Shown in pieces: positions 8,941 through 17,059 of a DNA stretch of 22,606 bases (its first letter is position 1; each line of letters starts with the position of its first letter). The notes below the pieces were generated by a model. It had not been told where the DNA came from, did no database searches, and saw only the letters and a program-made list of their open reading frames with translations. Both the position numbers and the translations under genes were made by a program. Source of the DNA: JADJNW01 sp964517175. GTDB taxonomy: Bacteria > Bacteroidota > Bacteroidia > Chitinophagales > Saprospiraceae. Where the stretch lies: contig CAZFBU010000068.1 of the NCBI GenBank assembly GCA_964517175.1, positions 1 through 22,606 on the forward strand, in the 5' to 3' direction.

Positions 8941-10212
8941 ATGAACCAATTTAAATTTGAATCAAGTTATAAAGTAGTACTGTACGGCGCAATGGGCTTG
9001 GGCTTGTTGTGTTTGCTGCTTACTTTTTTTACCGATGATGCGCTGCACACGCGTTTTTGGTCGAATTATCTGCATAACGCCGTATTTTTCACCGGTATTG
9101 GTTTTATTTCGCTGTTCATTTTGGCGGCATTTATCACGGCTTGGGCCGGTTGGTACACCGTGATGAAGCGGGTTTGGGAAGCATTTTCACTTTTCCTGAT
9201 TCCAGGCGCTGTCCTGATGCTGGTTGTTATTGTTGGTCTATTATTTGATTGGCATCATCTGTATCACTGGGCTGATCCCGAAGCGGTGGCAGCGGATAAA
9301 GTTCTGACGCACAAATCATCCTTTTTGAACAAAGGCTGGTACACCGTCGGTTCATTTGTGATCGTTGGTGTGTGGATTTTCTTTGCTTGGAAACTGCGCC
9401 AGCTTTCGCTGGATGAAGACAAGAGCGGCACGTCCGATTACAAGCACCATCACAAGATGCGAATCTGGGCGGCAGCATTTCTGCCGCTGGGTGGTTTTAC
9501 GAGTGCAGCGATTATCTGGCAGTGGGTCATGTCGGTTGATTCACATTGGTACAGCACTTTGTTTGCCTGGTATGCCGCGGCAAGCTGGTTCGTAGCGGCC
9601 ATGGCGCTGACGGTTATGGTATTGGCATTCCTGCGGTTTAAGGGATACTTCGAAAATGTGACTCGCGAGCATTTGCACGATATTGGAAAATACGTTTTCG
9701 CATTTAGTATTTTCTGGACATATCTCTGGTTCTCGCAGTACATGCTGATCTGGTATGCCAACGTGGGAGAAGAAACCGTTTATTTCCAGACACGACAGGA
9801 GTATTTCCCAGTCTTGTTCTACGGTAATCTTGTGCTGAACTTTATCGCTCCTTTCTTTATTCTGATGCGGAATGACACAAAGCGCAAATATGGAACAATG
9901 GTTTTCGTTGCCATCATTGTTTTTATCGGACACTGGGTCGATTACTTCCTGATGATTAAGCCGGGTGTGCTGCACACCGCGGAAGAGGTAATGGCACATG
10001 GCGCTGAGCACGGAGGTGATCATGGCATGGAATTCATGATGGGCTTTATGTTTCCGGGCTTGCTGGAATTTGGCACCATGATCGGATTTCTTGGTTTTTT
10101 CCTGTTTTTTGTCTTCCGCCAATTGGAAAAAGCATCGCTGGAGCCAAAGAACGATCCGTATTTGGCAGAGAGTCTGCAGCACGAAGCATCAGCCGTCAGA
10201 CCGGTTGAATAA
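8941..10212 (+). CDS. actF: Alternative complex III subunit ActF, polytopic membrane protein
   Basis: ActF is the second large membrane subunit of alternative complex III and pairs with ActC. The 423-residue protein shows about ten hydrophobic helices. Family-like segments include IIWQWVMSVDSHWYSTLFAW in the middle and FSIFWTYLWFSQYMLIWYAN after it. A short His-rich loop, HGAEHGGDHG, precedes the last helices. It closes the actABCDEF set. A 126-nt gap with the second copy of the shared palindrome separates it from coxB, so coxB probably has its own promoter. Confidence 0.93.
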   Translation: MNQFKFESSYKVVLYGAMGLGLLCLLLTFFTDDALHTRFWSNYLHNAVFFTGIGFISLFILAAFITAWAGWYTVMKRVWEAFSLFLIPGAVLMLVVIVGLLFDWHHLYHWADPEAVAADKVLTHKSSFLNKGWYTVGSFVIVGVWIFFAWKLRQLSLDEDKSGTSDYKHHHKMRIWAAAFLPLGGFTSAAIIWQWVMSVDSHWYSTLFAWYAAASWFVAAMALTVMVLAFLRFKGYFENVTREHLHDIGKYVFAFSIFWTYLWFSQYMLIWYANVGEETVYFQTRQEYFPVLFYGNLVLNFIAPFFILMRNDTKRKYGTMVFVAIIVFIGHWVDYFLMIKPGVLHTAEEVMAHGAEHGGDHGMEFMMGFMFPGLLEFGTMIGFLGFFLFFVFRQLEKASLEPKNDPYLAESLQHEASAVRPVE

Positions 10213-10231
10213 TAGCGGATACTTTTTGTTG

Positions 10232-10248
10232 TTTAGAATGATTCTAAA
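10232..10248. promoter_or_regulatory. Palindromic operator upstream of coxB (TTTAGAATGATTCTAAA)
   Basis: A perfect 8-1-8 palindrome centred at 10240. It shares TTTAGA-N5-TCTAAA with the site upstream of actA (1013-1031). Read as 7-1-7, it has the layout of Fur/PerR-family boxes (TTAGAAT-N-ATTCTAA), but the inner bases are not conserved at the actA site. Its centre is 56 nt before the TAAATTTG at 10296, the same offset as at actA. Confidence 0.7.
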
Positions 10249-10295
10249 TAAATTCGAGTTGTAATCAATCCGCTGACATATTGGTTTTATTGGTG

Positions 10296-10303
10296 TAAAT
10301 TTG
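10296..10303 (+). promoter_or_regulatory. Candidate -7 element of the cox operon
   Basis: TAAATTTG is an exact TAnnTTTG match 36 nt before the coxB ATG. No TTG lies at the usual 19-23 nt upstream; the nearest, at 10281, is too close. A weak -33 region together with the upstream palindrome would fit an activator-dependent promoter (inference). Confidence 0.55.
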
Positions 10304-10338
10304 AATAGTATTTTTGATAAAATATAATTGAAGAGATA

Positions 10339-11829
10339 ATGACATTTTTATTAGGATTTCTGTGCTTATTGCTCATCACCGTCATCATCGTACAGATTGG
10401 TCGGGTGACAGAGCTTGCCTCGAAAATCAGAGGAGAAGAGGAGATGCAATTGGTGCTCAACAGACGCCAGGCTACCTATTCTATGTTATTTTTGGTACTC
10501 TTCCTGGTGGCGTGTTTTGTTTCGGCATTTTATTACAAAAACTATTTATTGGGTTATGGCCCGCACGAAGCAGCTTCGGCGCATGGTAGTAGTCTCGACA
10601 GTTTGTTTAGCGTGACGCTGTTTTTCACTGGAATCGTATTTGTACTGACGCACATCGCGCTTTTCTACTTCGCCTGGAAATACCGCGGCGAAAAAGGGCG
10701 AAAGGCTGTGTACATGCCGCACGACAACCGCTTGGAAATCATATGGACGGCCATACCAGCGGTGGTAATGGCATTTCTGGTGATCAGAGGACTGGATACC
10801 TGGAATGAGGTGATGGCAGATGTAAATCCGGATGAAGATTACACGGAAATCGAAGCAACGGGTTATCAATTTGCCTGGACGATCCGCTATCCGGGCCCAG
10901 ATGGTAAACTGGGCGCCAGGGATTACAAGATGATCTCCGGTTTGAACCCGCTTGGGCAGGATTGGAAAGACGTCAAAAACTCAGATGATATTCATGCAGA
11001 CAAAATTGTTTTGCCGGTCAATAAGAAAGTTCGGGTACGGATCACCGCACGTGACGTACTGCACAATTTCTACTTGCCGCACTTCCGCCTGAAAATGGAC
11101 GCTGTGCCCGGTATGCCAACGTATTTCGTGTTCACGCCGACCGTCACGACGGAGGAATACCGCGAGCGCCTGAGTGCCTATCCGGAATATCAGCAGGAAG
11201 ACCCGGAGGAGCCGGGCAAGCAACTTTGGGAAACTTTCGACTACGAGTTGGCTTGTGCCGAGCTTTGCGGAAACGGACACTTTAGTATGCGCCGTCAGGT
11301 TGAAATTGTATCGGAAGAGGAGTACGAGCAGTGGCTGGCACAACAGTCATCTTACTATATGACTTCCATTCGCGGAACGGATAGTGACCCGAACGCCGAT
11401 ATGCTTTTCGATGCTGAAATTGAAACGCGAAAGCAGGAATTCAATGAAAAACTGGAAGCGGCGCTTACGGCAGAATCGGTGGAAGAGAAAGTATTGACGT
11501 TCGACTACGTGAGTTTTGAAACCGGTTCGGCAAATCTGACTTCTCTTTCTCGCTATGAATTGGACAACCTGGCTGAAGCGCTAAAGGGTAATCCGAATAT
11601 GACGATCGAGATTGCAGGGCACACCGACAACACGGGCGATGCGGAAAGTAATCAGCAATTGTCGGAAGAAAGAGCGCGCACTGTTTACAACTATTTGATT
11701 AGCAAGGATATTGATGCGAATCGGCTCGCAGCGGCTGGCTATGGTCAGAACAGACCAGTCGACACAAATGATACAGAAGAGGGGAGGGCTAAAAATCGTA
11801 GAACTGCCTTCAGAATTCTGACACAATAA
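10339..11829 (+). CDS. coxB: Cytochrome c oxidase subunit II fused to a C-terminal OmpA-like domain
   Basis: Subunit II accepts electrons at the CuA site and passes them to subunit I. The 496-residue protein has hydrophobic segments at about 3-20, 48-67, 88-112 and 133-149, more than the usual two. The periplasmic CuA domain follows with all expected ligands: H242 (DVLHNF), C306, E308, C310, H314 and M317 (CAELCGNGHFSM). After a charged linker (about 325-383), residues 384-495 form an OmpA_C-like domain: YVSFETGSANL, then GHTDNTGD (D430), LSEERARTV (R445) and a terminal NRRTAFRI. D430 and R445 occupy the positions that bind diaminopimelate in OmpA proteins. There is no CXXCH, so this is not a caa3-type subunit II. 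The fusion would place a peptidoglycan-binding module next to CuA; whether it binds is inference. Confidence 0.93.
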   Translation: MTFLLGFLCLLLITVIIVQIGRVTELASKIRGEEEMQLVLNRRQATYSMLFLVLFLVACFVSAFYYKNYLLGYGPHEAASAHGSSLDSLFSVTLFFTGIVFVLTHIALFYFAWKYRGEKGRKAVYMPHDNRLEIIWTAIPAVVMAFLVIRGLDTWNEVMADVNPDEDYTEIEATGYQFAWTIRYPGPDGKLGARDYKMISGLNPLGQDWKDVKNSDDIHADKIVLPVNKKVRVRITARDVLHNFYLPHFRLKMDAVPGMPTYFVFTPTVTTEEYRERLSAYPEYQQEDPEEPGKQLWETFDYELACAELCGNGHFSMRRQVEIVSEEEYEQWLAQQSSYYMTSIRGTDSDPNADMLFDAEIETRKQEFNEKLEAALTAESVEEKVLTFDYVSFETGSANLTSLSRYELDNLAEALKGNPNMTIEIAGHTDNTGDAESNQQLSEERARTVYNYLISKDIDANRLAAAGYGQNRPVDTNDTEEGRAKNRRTAFRILTQ

Positions 11830-11917
11830 TAATATGGCAATGGGGTTAAACACCGGAAGCATCCTGTTGTTATGCAATTGAAAAAATACTTCTGAACTAC
11901 ATATAAATATTTTGGTG

Positions 11918-13771
11918 ATGGCTAACGATGTAATGACAAAAACAGATCAAAGAGAAGATGTCCTGATACAGGAACTGGGTTATGATGACCATTTTCATGA
12001 GCATCACGAAGGGGACAAGTATCAGTCGAGTTTTATTACAACCTACATCTTCAGTCAGGATCACAAGATGATTGCCAAGCAATTCCTGATCACCGGTATG
12101 TTCTGGGCATTGATCGGGGCGGCAATGTCAATCGTGTTCCGTCTTCAGTTGGGTTTTCCGGAAGAGAGTTTAACCTGGTTGAAGCCGCTATTGGGTAAAT
12201 GGATCGAAGTGAACGCGGAAGGCATTGGTACCCTTTCTCAGGACTTCTACTATGCACTGGTGACGATGCACGGTACGATTATCGTGTTCTTTGTTCTGAC
12301 AGCCGGGTTGAGTGGTACATTTGCCAATTATCTCATTCCGCTCCAGGTGGGCGCCCGGGATATGGCATCGCCACTGCTAAATATGCTTTCCTATTGGTTT
12401 TTCTTCCTGGCGGGCGTTATCATGTTTTTCTCGCTTTTCGTAAGCACTGGACCATTTTCCGGCGGTTGGACGGCTTATCCGCCCCTCAGTGCATTACCGC
12501 AGGCAAATGCAGGCTCGGGAGCAGGTATGACGCTCTGGCTGGTGTCGCTGACGTTTTTCGTGGTTTCAGTATTGTTGGGGGGTATTAATTATATCACCAC
12601 TGTATTGAACCTGCGTACGAAAGGCATGACGATGTGGCGAATGCCGCTGACGGTATGGGCGCTGTTTATCACGGCGATCATTGGTCTGCTTTCATTCCCG
12701 GTGTTGGTGTCTGGCTTTTTGCTTCTGATTCTGGACAGAAGCCTCGGAACGAGTTTCTATCTGAGTGAAATTTATACCAATGGTCAGGCGCTGGATTACG
12801 CAGGTGGTAGCCCGGTATTGTACCAGCACTTATTCTGGTTTCTGGGGCACCCGGAGGTGTATATCATTATCTTACCTGCAATGGGTATCGTTTCAGAAGT
12901 ATTATCCGTGCATGCCCGCAAGCCGGTATTCGGCTACAAAGCGATGGTGTATTCTATTCTGGCTATTGCTTTTCTGTCGTTCATCGTGTGGGCACACCAC
13001 ATGTTTATGTCGGGGGTGAATCCTTTTATTTCCAACTTCTTCGTAATTTTTACCCTGATTATTGCAGTTCCTTCGGCGGTGAAGGTTTTCAACTGGATTG
13101 CAACATTATACGGCGGTAATATCCGTTTCAATTCGGCAAGTTTGTTTGCTATCGGTTTCGTTTCCATGTTTATATCCGGTGGTCTGACCGGTATCTTTCT
13201 GGGGAACTCTGCGATTGACATTCAGTTGCACGATACCTATTTCGTCGTAGCGCACTTCCATATTGTAATGGGCGTTGCGGCATTCTTTGGCATGTTTGCC
13301 GGCATTTATCACTGGTTTCCGAAGATGTACGGACGTTTTATGAACGAAACACTGGGCAGAATTCATTTTTGGGGTACATTAATTGGTGCTTATGCGATCT
13401 TCTGGCCGATGCACTACCTCGGTATGGCAGGCGTTCCGCGTCGTTACTATCGTTTCGATAGCTTTGAGACATTTGGTCACTTTGCAGGTATGAATCAATT
13501 CATTACCATCGCAGCAATCGTCGTGTTTGCACTGCAGGTGCTGTTTGTTATCAATTTCTTCTACAGCATTTGGGCTGGCAGAAAATTGACCGTACGCAAC
13601 CCGTGGGGCGCAAATACACTGGAATGGACAACTCCGATTCGCGCGGGGCATGGCAACTGGCCAGGTAAAATTCCGACCGTACAGCGCTGGGCTTATGACT
13701 ACGGTAAGGATGGTAGAGAGTTTATTCCGCAAATTGAGCCAGTTGGCGAAAATGAAAAGGAAGTTCACTAA
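11918..13771 (+). CDS. coxA: Cytochrome c oxidase subunit I (heme-copper oxidase, type A)
   Basis: The catalytic subunit reduces O2 to water and pumps protons. The 617-residue protein has at least twelve membrane helices. Visible ligands are H118 (TMHGT) and H448 or H446 (VVAHFHIVMG) for the hemes, and H311, H360 and H361 for CuB. Y315 in GHPEVY is the tyrosine that forms the His-Tyr cross-link. E313 in the same motif marks the A1 subgroup with a complete D-channel end. The ATG at 11918 is preferred over in-frame TTG and GTG codons just upstream. The N-terminus carries a short His/acidic stretch (HFHEHHEGD). It lies 88 nt after coxB. Confidence 0.96.
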   Translation: MANDVMTKTDQREDVLIQELGYDDHFHEHHEGDKYQSSFITTYIFSQDHKMIAKQFLITGMFWALIGAAMSIVFRLQLGFPEESLTWLKPLLGKWIEVNAEGIGTLSQDFYYALVTMHGTIIVFFVLTAGLSGTFANYLIPLQVGARDMASPLLNMLSYWFFFLAGVIMFFSLFVSTGPFSGGWTAYPPLSALPQANAGSGAGMTLWLVSLTFFVVSVLLGGINYITTVLNLRTKGMTMWRMPLTVWALFITAIIGLLSFPVLVSGFLLLILDRSLGTSFYLSEIYTNGQALDYAGGSPVLYQHLFWFLGHPEVYIIILPAMGIVSEVLSVHARKPVFGYKAMVYSILAIAFLSFIVWAHHMFMSGVNPFISNFFVIFTLIIAVPSAVKVFNWIATLYGGNIRFNSASLFAIGFVSMFISGGLTGIFLGNSAIDIQLHDTYFVVAHFHIVMGVAAFFGMFAGIYHWFPKMYGRFMNETLGRIHFWGTLIGAYAIFWPMHYLGMAGVPRRYYRFDSFETFGHFAGMNQFITIAAIVVFALQVLFVINFFYSIWAGRKLTVRNPWGANTLEWTTPIRAGHGNWPGKIPTVQRWAYDYGKDGREFIPQIEPVGENEKEVH

Positions 13772-13803
13772 ATATTGGTGAGCGCACAAAATAAGATTTA
13801 ACG

Positions 13804-13832
13804 GGGAGGTAATCCGACTAAGGTTGCCTCCC
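13804..13832 (+). terminator. Hairpin between coxA and ctaB (terminator-like or attenuator)
   Basis: GGGAGGTAATC pairs over 11 bp (two G-U) with GGTTGCCTCCC around a 7-nt loop, CGACTAA. Only two T residues follow, so it is not a canonical terminator. It ends 20 nt before the most likely ctaB start, so it could protect the coxBA mRNA end, partly terminate transcription, or affect ctaB translation. Confidence 0.55.
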
Positions 13833-13852
13833 TTCAATTGATAATTCGAGCG

Positions 13853-14931
13853 GTGTCCATAGAAACAGAGAATAAACAGCAAACAGTGGCGGTCGGCAGG
13901 GAGCAACCCTTCCGTCTGATCGGCCAGAAAACCAATGACTACAAGTTATTGGTGAAATTCAGGTTGACGCTCACCGTCGTTTTCTCGTCGGTTATGGCGT
14001 ATCTGATTGCTGGCGAGGGCGCAGTGAATGGCGTAGCGGTAACCATTTTGGCGCTCGGCGGATTTCTGGTGACCGGAGCAGCGAATGCGCTGAACCAGGT
14101 ATTGGAAAAAGATTACGATAAGCTGATGAAGCGCACTGCCAATCGCCCGCTGGCGGCAGGGCGTATGTCCACTTCCGAAGCAGTGATGGCGGCGGGTTTC
14201 ATGAGTTTGATCGGAATCACGCTACTCGCGCTGTTCAATGTATGGGCAGCATTTTTTGGCACCATAGCGCTGGTGAGTTACTCTTTTTTGTACACGCCGA
14301 TGAAGCGCATCTCTCNNNNNNNNNNNNNNNNNNNNNNNNNNNNNNNNNNNNNNNNNNNNNNNNNNNNNNNNNNNNNNNNNNNNNNNNNNNNNNNNNNNNN
14401 NNNNNNNNNNNNNNNACCATAGCGCTGGTGAGTTACTCTTTTTTGTACACGCCGATGAAGCGCATCTCTCCGGTGGCGGTGGTGATTGGAGCTGTACCGG
14501 GAGCTTTGCCGACCCTGATCGGATGTGTGGCAGTACAAGGCGAACTGACAACGTTGGGTTTCTCTCTGTTTGCTATCCAGTTTTTCTGGCAATTTCCGCA
14601 CTTCTGGTCCATTGGATGGCTGGGATATGAAGATTACAGCAAAGCGGGCTACAAATTGCTGCCGACAACCAACGGGGAACTTGATCGAAATACGGGGCTA
14701 CAATCGTTTTTGTATGCCTTGTTTTTGCTGCCAGTTGGATTGCTGCCGTTTTTTATTGGTACAACGGGCATCGTATCGGCGGGGGTGGTTTTTGTATTGA
14801 GTCTGGGTTATGCCGGGCTAAGCTGGAATTTTTATCATCAAAATAACCGAAAGTCGGCTTTGCGGGTGATGTTTTATTCATTCTTGTACAATCCGCTGGT
14901 TTTAGTGACATTGTTTATAGATAAAATTTAA
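13853..14931 (+). CDS. ctaB: Protoheme IX farnesyltransferase (heme O synthase), interrupted by an assembly gap
   Basis: CtaB is a membrane UbiA-type prenyltransferase that adds a farnesyl group to heme b, giving heme O for the oxidase. The first part carries the prenyl-diphosphate site, NQVLEKDYDKLMKRTANRPL. The part after the gap carries FFWQFPHFWSIGW and EDYSKAGYKLLP. A 100-N gap (14316-14415) splits it, but the 55 nt before the gap are repeated exactly after it. Removing one copy plus the Ns (155 nt) puts both halves into one frame, so the gene is intact, at about 307 residues. There is no suitable ATG; GTG at 13853 is my choice and TTG at 13838 is possible. The next gene starts 3 nt after its stop. 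Confidence 0.9.
14261..14315 (+). repeat. Left copy of 55-nt duplicated contig end
   Basis: These 55 nt are identical to 14416-14470 on the other side of the N run. They encode the same peptide (TIALVSYSFLYTPMKRIS) in the compatible frame. This is best explained by two contigs that overlap by one assembler k-mer but were scaffolded with a default gap, not by a biological repeat. Confidence 0.9.
14316..14415. other. Artefactual scaffold gap of 100 N inside ctaB
   Basis: The run is exactly 100 N, a common default gap size. Its flanks overlap by 55 nt, so no sequence is likely to be missing here. Confidence 0.93.
14416..14470 (+). repeat. Right copy of 55-nt duplicated contig end
   Basis: Exact copy of 14261-14315. 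One of the two copies should be removed together with the Ns to restore ctaB. Confidence 0.9.
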
Positions 14932-14934
14932 AAT

Positions 14935-15513
14935 ATGAGTGCAATAGTGGCGAGCGAATATAGCAGAAGCAGAATACATCCGAAGAAATTCGCCTTGTGG
15001 GTAGCCTGTGCCAGTATCACGATGATGTTCACGGCATTCACCAGCGCTTACCTGGTGCGCCAGGCGCAGGGCAACTGGCTGGAGTTTGAATTGCCGACAA
15101 TGTTTTATGCAAGTACGGCGGTCATCGTGCTGAGTAGCATTACGTTGCACGCTTCGTATCTTTCCTTCAAGCGAGGGAAAGAGTATTTGTACAAAGGTTT
15201 GTTGGTTACCACTTTTATTTTGGGACTAGCTTTCTTAGTTTTGCAGTATCAGGGTTGGTTGTCGATGCAGTCCATCGGTATTGAATTGACGACAAACCCG
15301 TCGGGTTCTTTTATATATGTGATTTCCGGCGTACATGCTGCGCATATCCTGGGCGGCATTGCAGCATTGCTGCTTGCGCTGATCCATGCGTTTGCACTGA
15401 AATTCAATGCATCCAAAGCCCGGAAATTGCGCCTGGAAATGACACTCACGTATTGGCATTTTGTTGATTTTTTGTGGGTGTATTTGCTGGTTTTCTTTTT
15501 GATACAATCTTGA
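14935..15513 (+). CDS. Cytochrome c oxidase subunit III family protein (first copy)
   Basis: The 192-residue membrane protein has five hydrophobic helices and the subunit III signature near its end, TLTYWHFVDFLWVYLLVFFL, plus GVHAAHILGG in the middle. It is short, lacking the first two helices of seven-helix subunit III, as is usual in bacterial oxidases where those helices are elsewhere. It starts 3 nt after ctaB, which suggests coupled translation, and lies 27 nt before a second subunit III gene. Such a tandem pair occurs in other Bacteroidota (from memory). Which copy is the true structural subunit cannot be told from sequence alone. Confidence 0.88.
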   Translation: MSAIVASEYSRSRIHPKKFALWVACASITMMFTAFTSAYLVRQAQGNWLEFELPTMFYASTAVIVLSSITLHASYLSFKRGKEYLYKGLLVTTFILGLAFLVLQYQGWLSMQSIGIELTTNPSGSFIYVISGVHAAHILGGIAALLLALIHAFALKFNASKARKLRLEMTLTYWHFVDFLWVYLLVFFLIQS

Positions 15514-15540
15514 TTTTAACAAACAAACAAAAATTTCATA

Positions 15541-16473
15541 ATGGCGACAGCAGATCCCGTTTTGGAACACGAACACGACGTACAACAGGCGGATGCCTGG
15601 TCGGGTGGAAAAGAGCCATTCAAGGCGAGCTACGGCAAATTGATGATGTGGTATTTCCTTCTGTCGGATGCCTTTACTTTTGCCGGCTTTCTCATTGCAT
15701 ACGGCGCTTTGCGTTTCAGCAGCCCAACCTGGCCGGTGCCGGATTTCGTATTTTCAACCGCGCCTTTCGGCATTCACAACGCGCCTCTCATTTTCGTAAC
15801 CATCATGTCGTTCCTGCTTATCATTAGTTCGGTGACGATGGTACGTGCCGTGCAGGAAGGGCATCGCGAAAACAAAAATGGCGTGGTATTCTGGATGCTC
15901 CTGACGATTCTCGGCGGGGCAGGTTTCCTAGGTTGTCAGGCTTGGGAATGGACGAACTTGATTGCAACGGAGCACATGACGGTGTCGAGAAATCCATTTG
16001 GCTCGCACCTTGCGGCGGGCGTTTATCTGGATGAAAAAGGTAATGAAACCAACGAAACTTTTGAGGCCGGAGACAGTTACCTGATTCATAAAGCCGGCGG
16101 GCACGAAGAAGAAGGCGGCGATCACGTAGGCGAGCATGCACACGAACCGGGCGATCACGCCGGATATTTTATGGATGATGCCGGTTTTATTCATCGCAAG
16201 TTCAAAATTACGGAAGGTGCTAATGCCGGGCAGATCAGTCAGGAAGAATTCGGACCGAAAGCCTTCGGCGCATTGTTTTTCTTCATTACCGGATTCCACG
16301 GATTTCACGTATTTTCCGGGGTTGCTTTTCTGACAATCATCATGATAAATGCGGCGAGTGGATTGTATGTGGCTCGTCAAAACGGGCACGAGATGGTAGA
16401 AAAAATCGGCTTGTACTGGCACTTTGTCGATTTGGTCTGGGTGTTTGTATTCCTGGTATTCTACCTGTTGTAA
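15541..16473 (+). CDS. coxC: Cytochrome c oxidase subunit III (second copy, with His-rich insert)
   Basis: Subunit III stabilises subunit I and its proton uptake. The 310-residue protein has five hydrophobic helices and ends with LYWHFVDLVWVFVFLVFYLL; GFHGFHVFSG is the other family motif. Between the third and fourth helices, about residues 145-237 form a long polar insert. It contains an acidic, His-rich patch at 187-208 with alternating His and Glu/Asp. The first ~30 residues are polar. The gene lies between the short subunit III and the subunit IV gene, with spacings of 27 and 29 nt. Confidence 0.93.
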   Translation: MATADPVLEHEHDVQQADAWSGGKEPFKASYGKLMMWYFLLSDAFTFAGFLIAYGALRFSSPTWPVPDFVFSTAPFGIHNAPLIFVTIMSFLLIISSVTMVRAVQEGHRENKNGVVFWMLLTILGGAGFLGCQAWEWTNLIATEHMTVSRNPFGSHLAAGVYLDEKGNETNETFEAGDSYLIHKAGGHEEEGGDHVGEHAHEPGDHAGYFMDDAGFIHRKFKITEGANAGQISQEEFGPKAFGALFFFITGFHGFHVFSGVAFLTIIMINAASGLYVARQNGHEMVEKIGLYWHFVDLVWVFVFLVFYLL

Positions 16474-16502
16474 TCAATTAAAAAAAAGCAAAAAGCAATA
16501 GC

Positions 16503-16931
16503 ATGTCAAATCTGAGCTACGAAGAATCGAAGAAAAAAGTATATTATGGCTTGGGGCTGTTGGCAGTCGTCACGCTGATAGAGGTCTTTATTTCTCTGCT
16601 GGGCAAAGGACACATCATAAGCGGTGCGGAAAAATATGCCTGGGTTCTTTATACTGCGGGTCTTATTATTGTCATTTTGTCCCTTTATAAGGCGTATTTT
16701 ATCATCTACGAATTCATGCATATGCGGTATGAAGTAAAAGGATTGGCGCTCAGCGTGCTGTTACCGACGGTGTTGCTGATCTGGGCCATTATTGCCTTTT
16801 TCCAGGAGGGTAATTCGTGGAAAAACCGCCGTCAGCAGATCAAAGAAAAAAATGAGGAACCCCTCGAAACGGATAATCCACAGGGAATGCGAATTCCCGA
16901 CGATACGTATATACCTGAAAACGCAATGTAG
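16503..16931 (+). CDS. Cytochrome c oxidase subunit IV (prokaryotic small subunit)
   Basis: The 142-residue protein has three hydrophobic helices at about 15-33, 46-66 and 81-101, and a charged C-terminal tail of about 40 residues. The layout, the FMHMRYEVKG segment between helices two and three, and the position directly after subunit III fit the bacterial subunit IV (COX4_pro/CtaF-like) family. It is the last gene before a strong hairpin terminator, so it probably closes the structural oxidase operon. Confidence 0.85.
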   Translation: MSNLSYEESKKKVYYGLGLLAVVTLIEVFISLLGKGHIISGAEKYAWVLYTAGLIIVILSLYKAYFIIYEFMHMRYEVKGLALSVLLPTVLLIWAIIAFFQEGNSWKNRRQQIKEKNEEPLETDNPQGMRIPDDTYIPENAM

Positions 16932-16937
16932 GAATCG

Positions 16938-16966
16938 AAAGGCGGGAATCAATATTCTCGCCTTTT
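16938..16966 (+). terminator. Rho-independent terminator after the cox structural genes
   Basis: AAAGGCGGGAAT pairs over 12 bp (one G-U) with ATTCTCGCCTTT around a CAAT tetraloop, followed by TTGTAT. It starts 7 nt after the subunit IV stop codon. This is the clearest terminator in the window. Confidence 0.85.
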
Positions 16967-17059
16967 GTATATCCGGTGCAAATGACGCTCGCCTGACAAC
17001 CTTTTCGGCTACATGATGTTTGAATTTCTGATAATTGTTTTGATGGTAAAAGCAGGGCA

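Noticed and set aside
10339..11829. caa3-type subunit II with a cytochrome c domain
   Set aside because: No CXXCH occurs in the protein; the C-terminal domain has OmpA motifs instead.
13853..14931. ctaB as a frameshifted pseudogene or duplicated gene
   Set aside because: The frame change and duplication come from the 55-nt overlap plus 100 N; collapsing them gives one intact frame with all family motifs.
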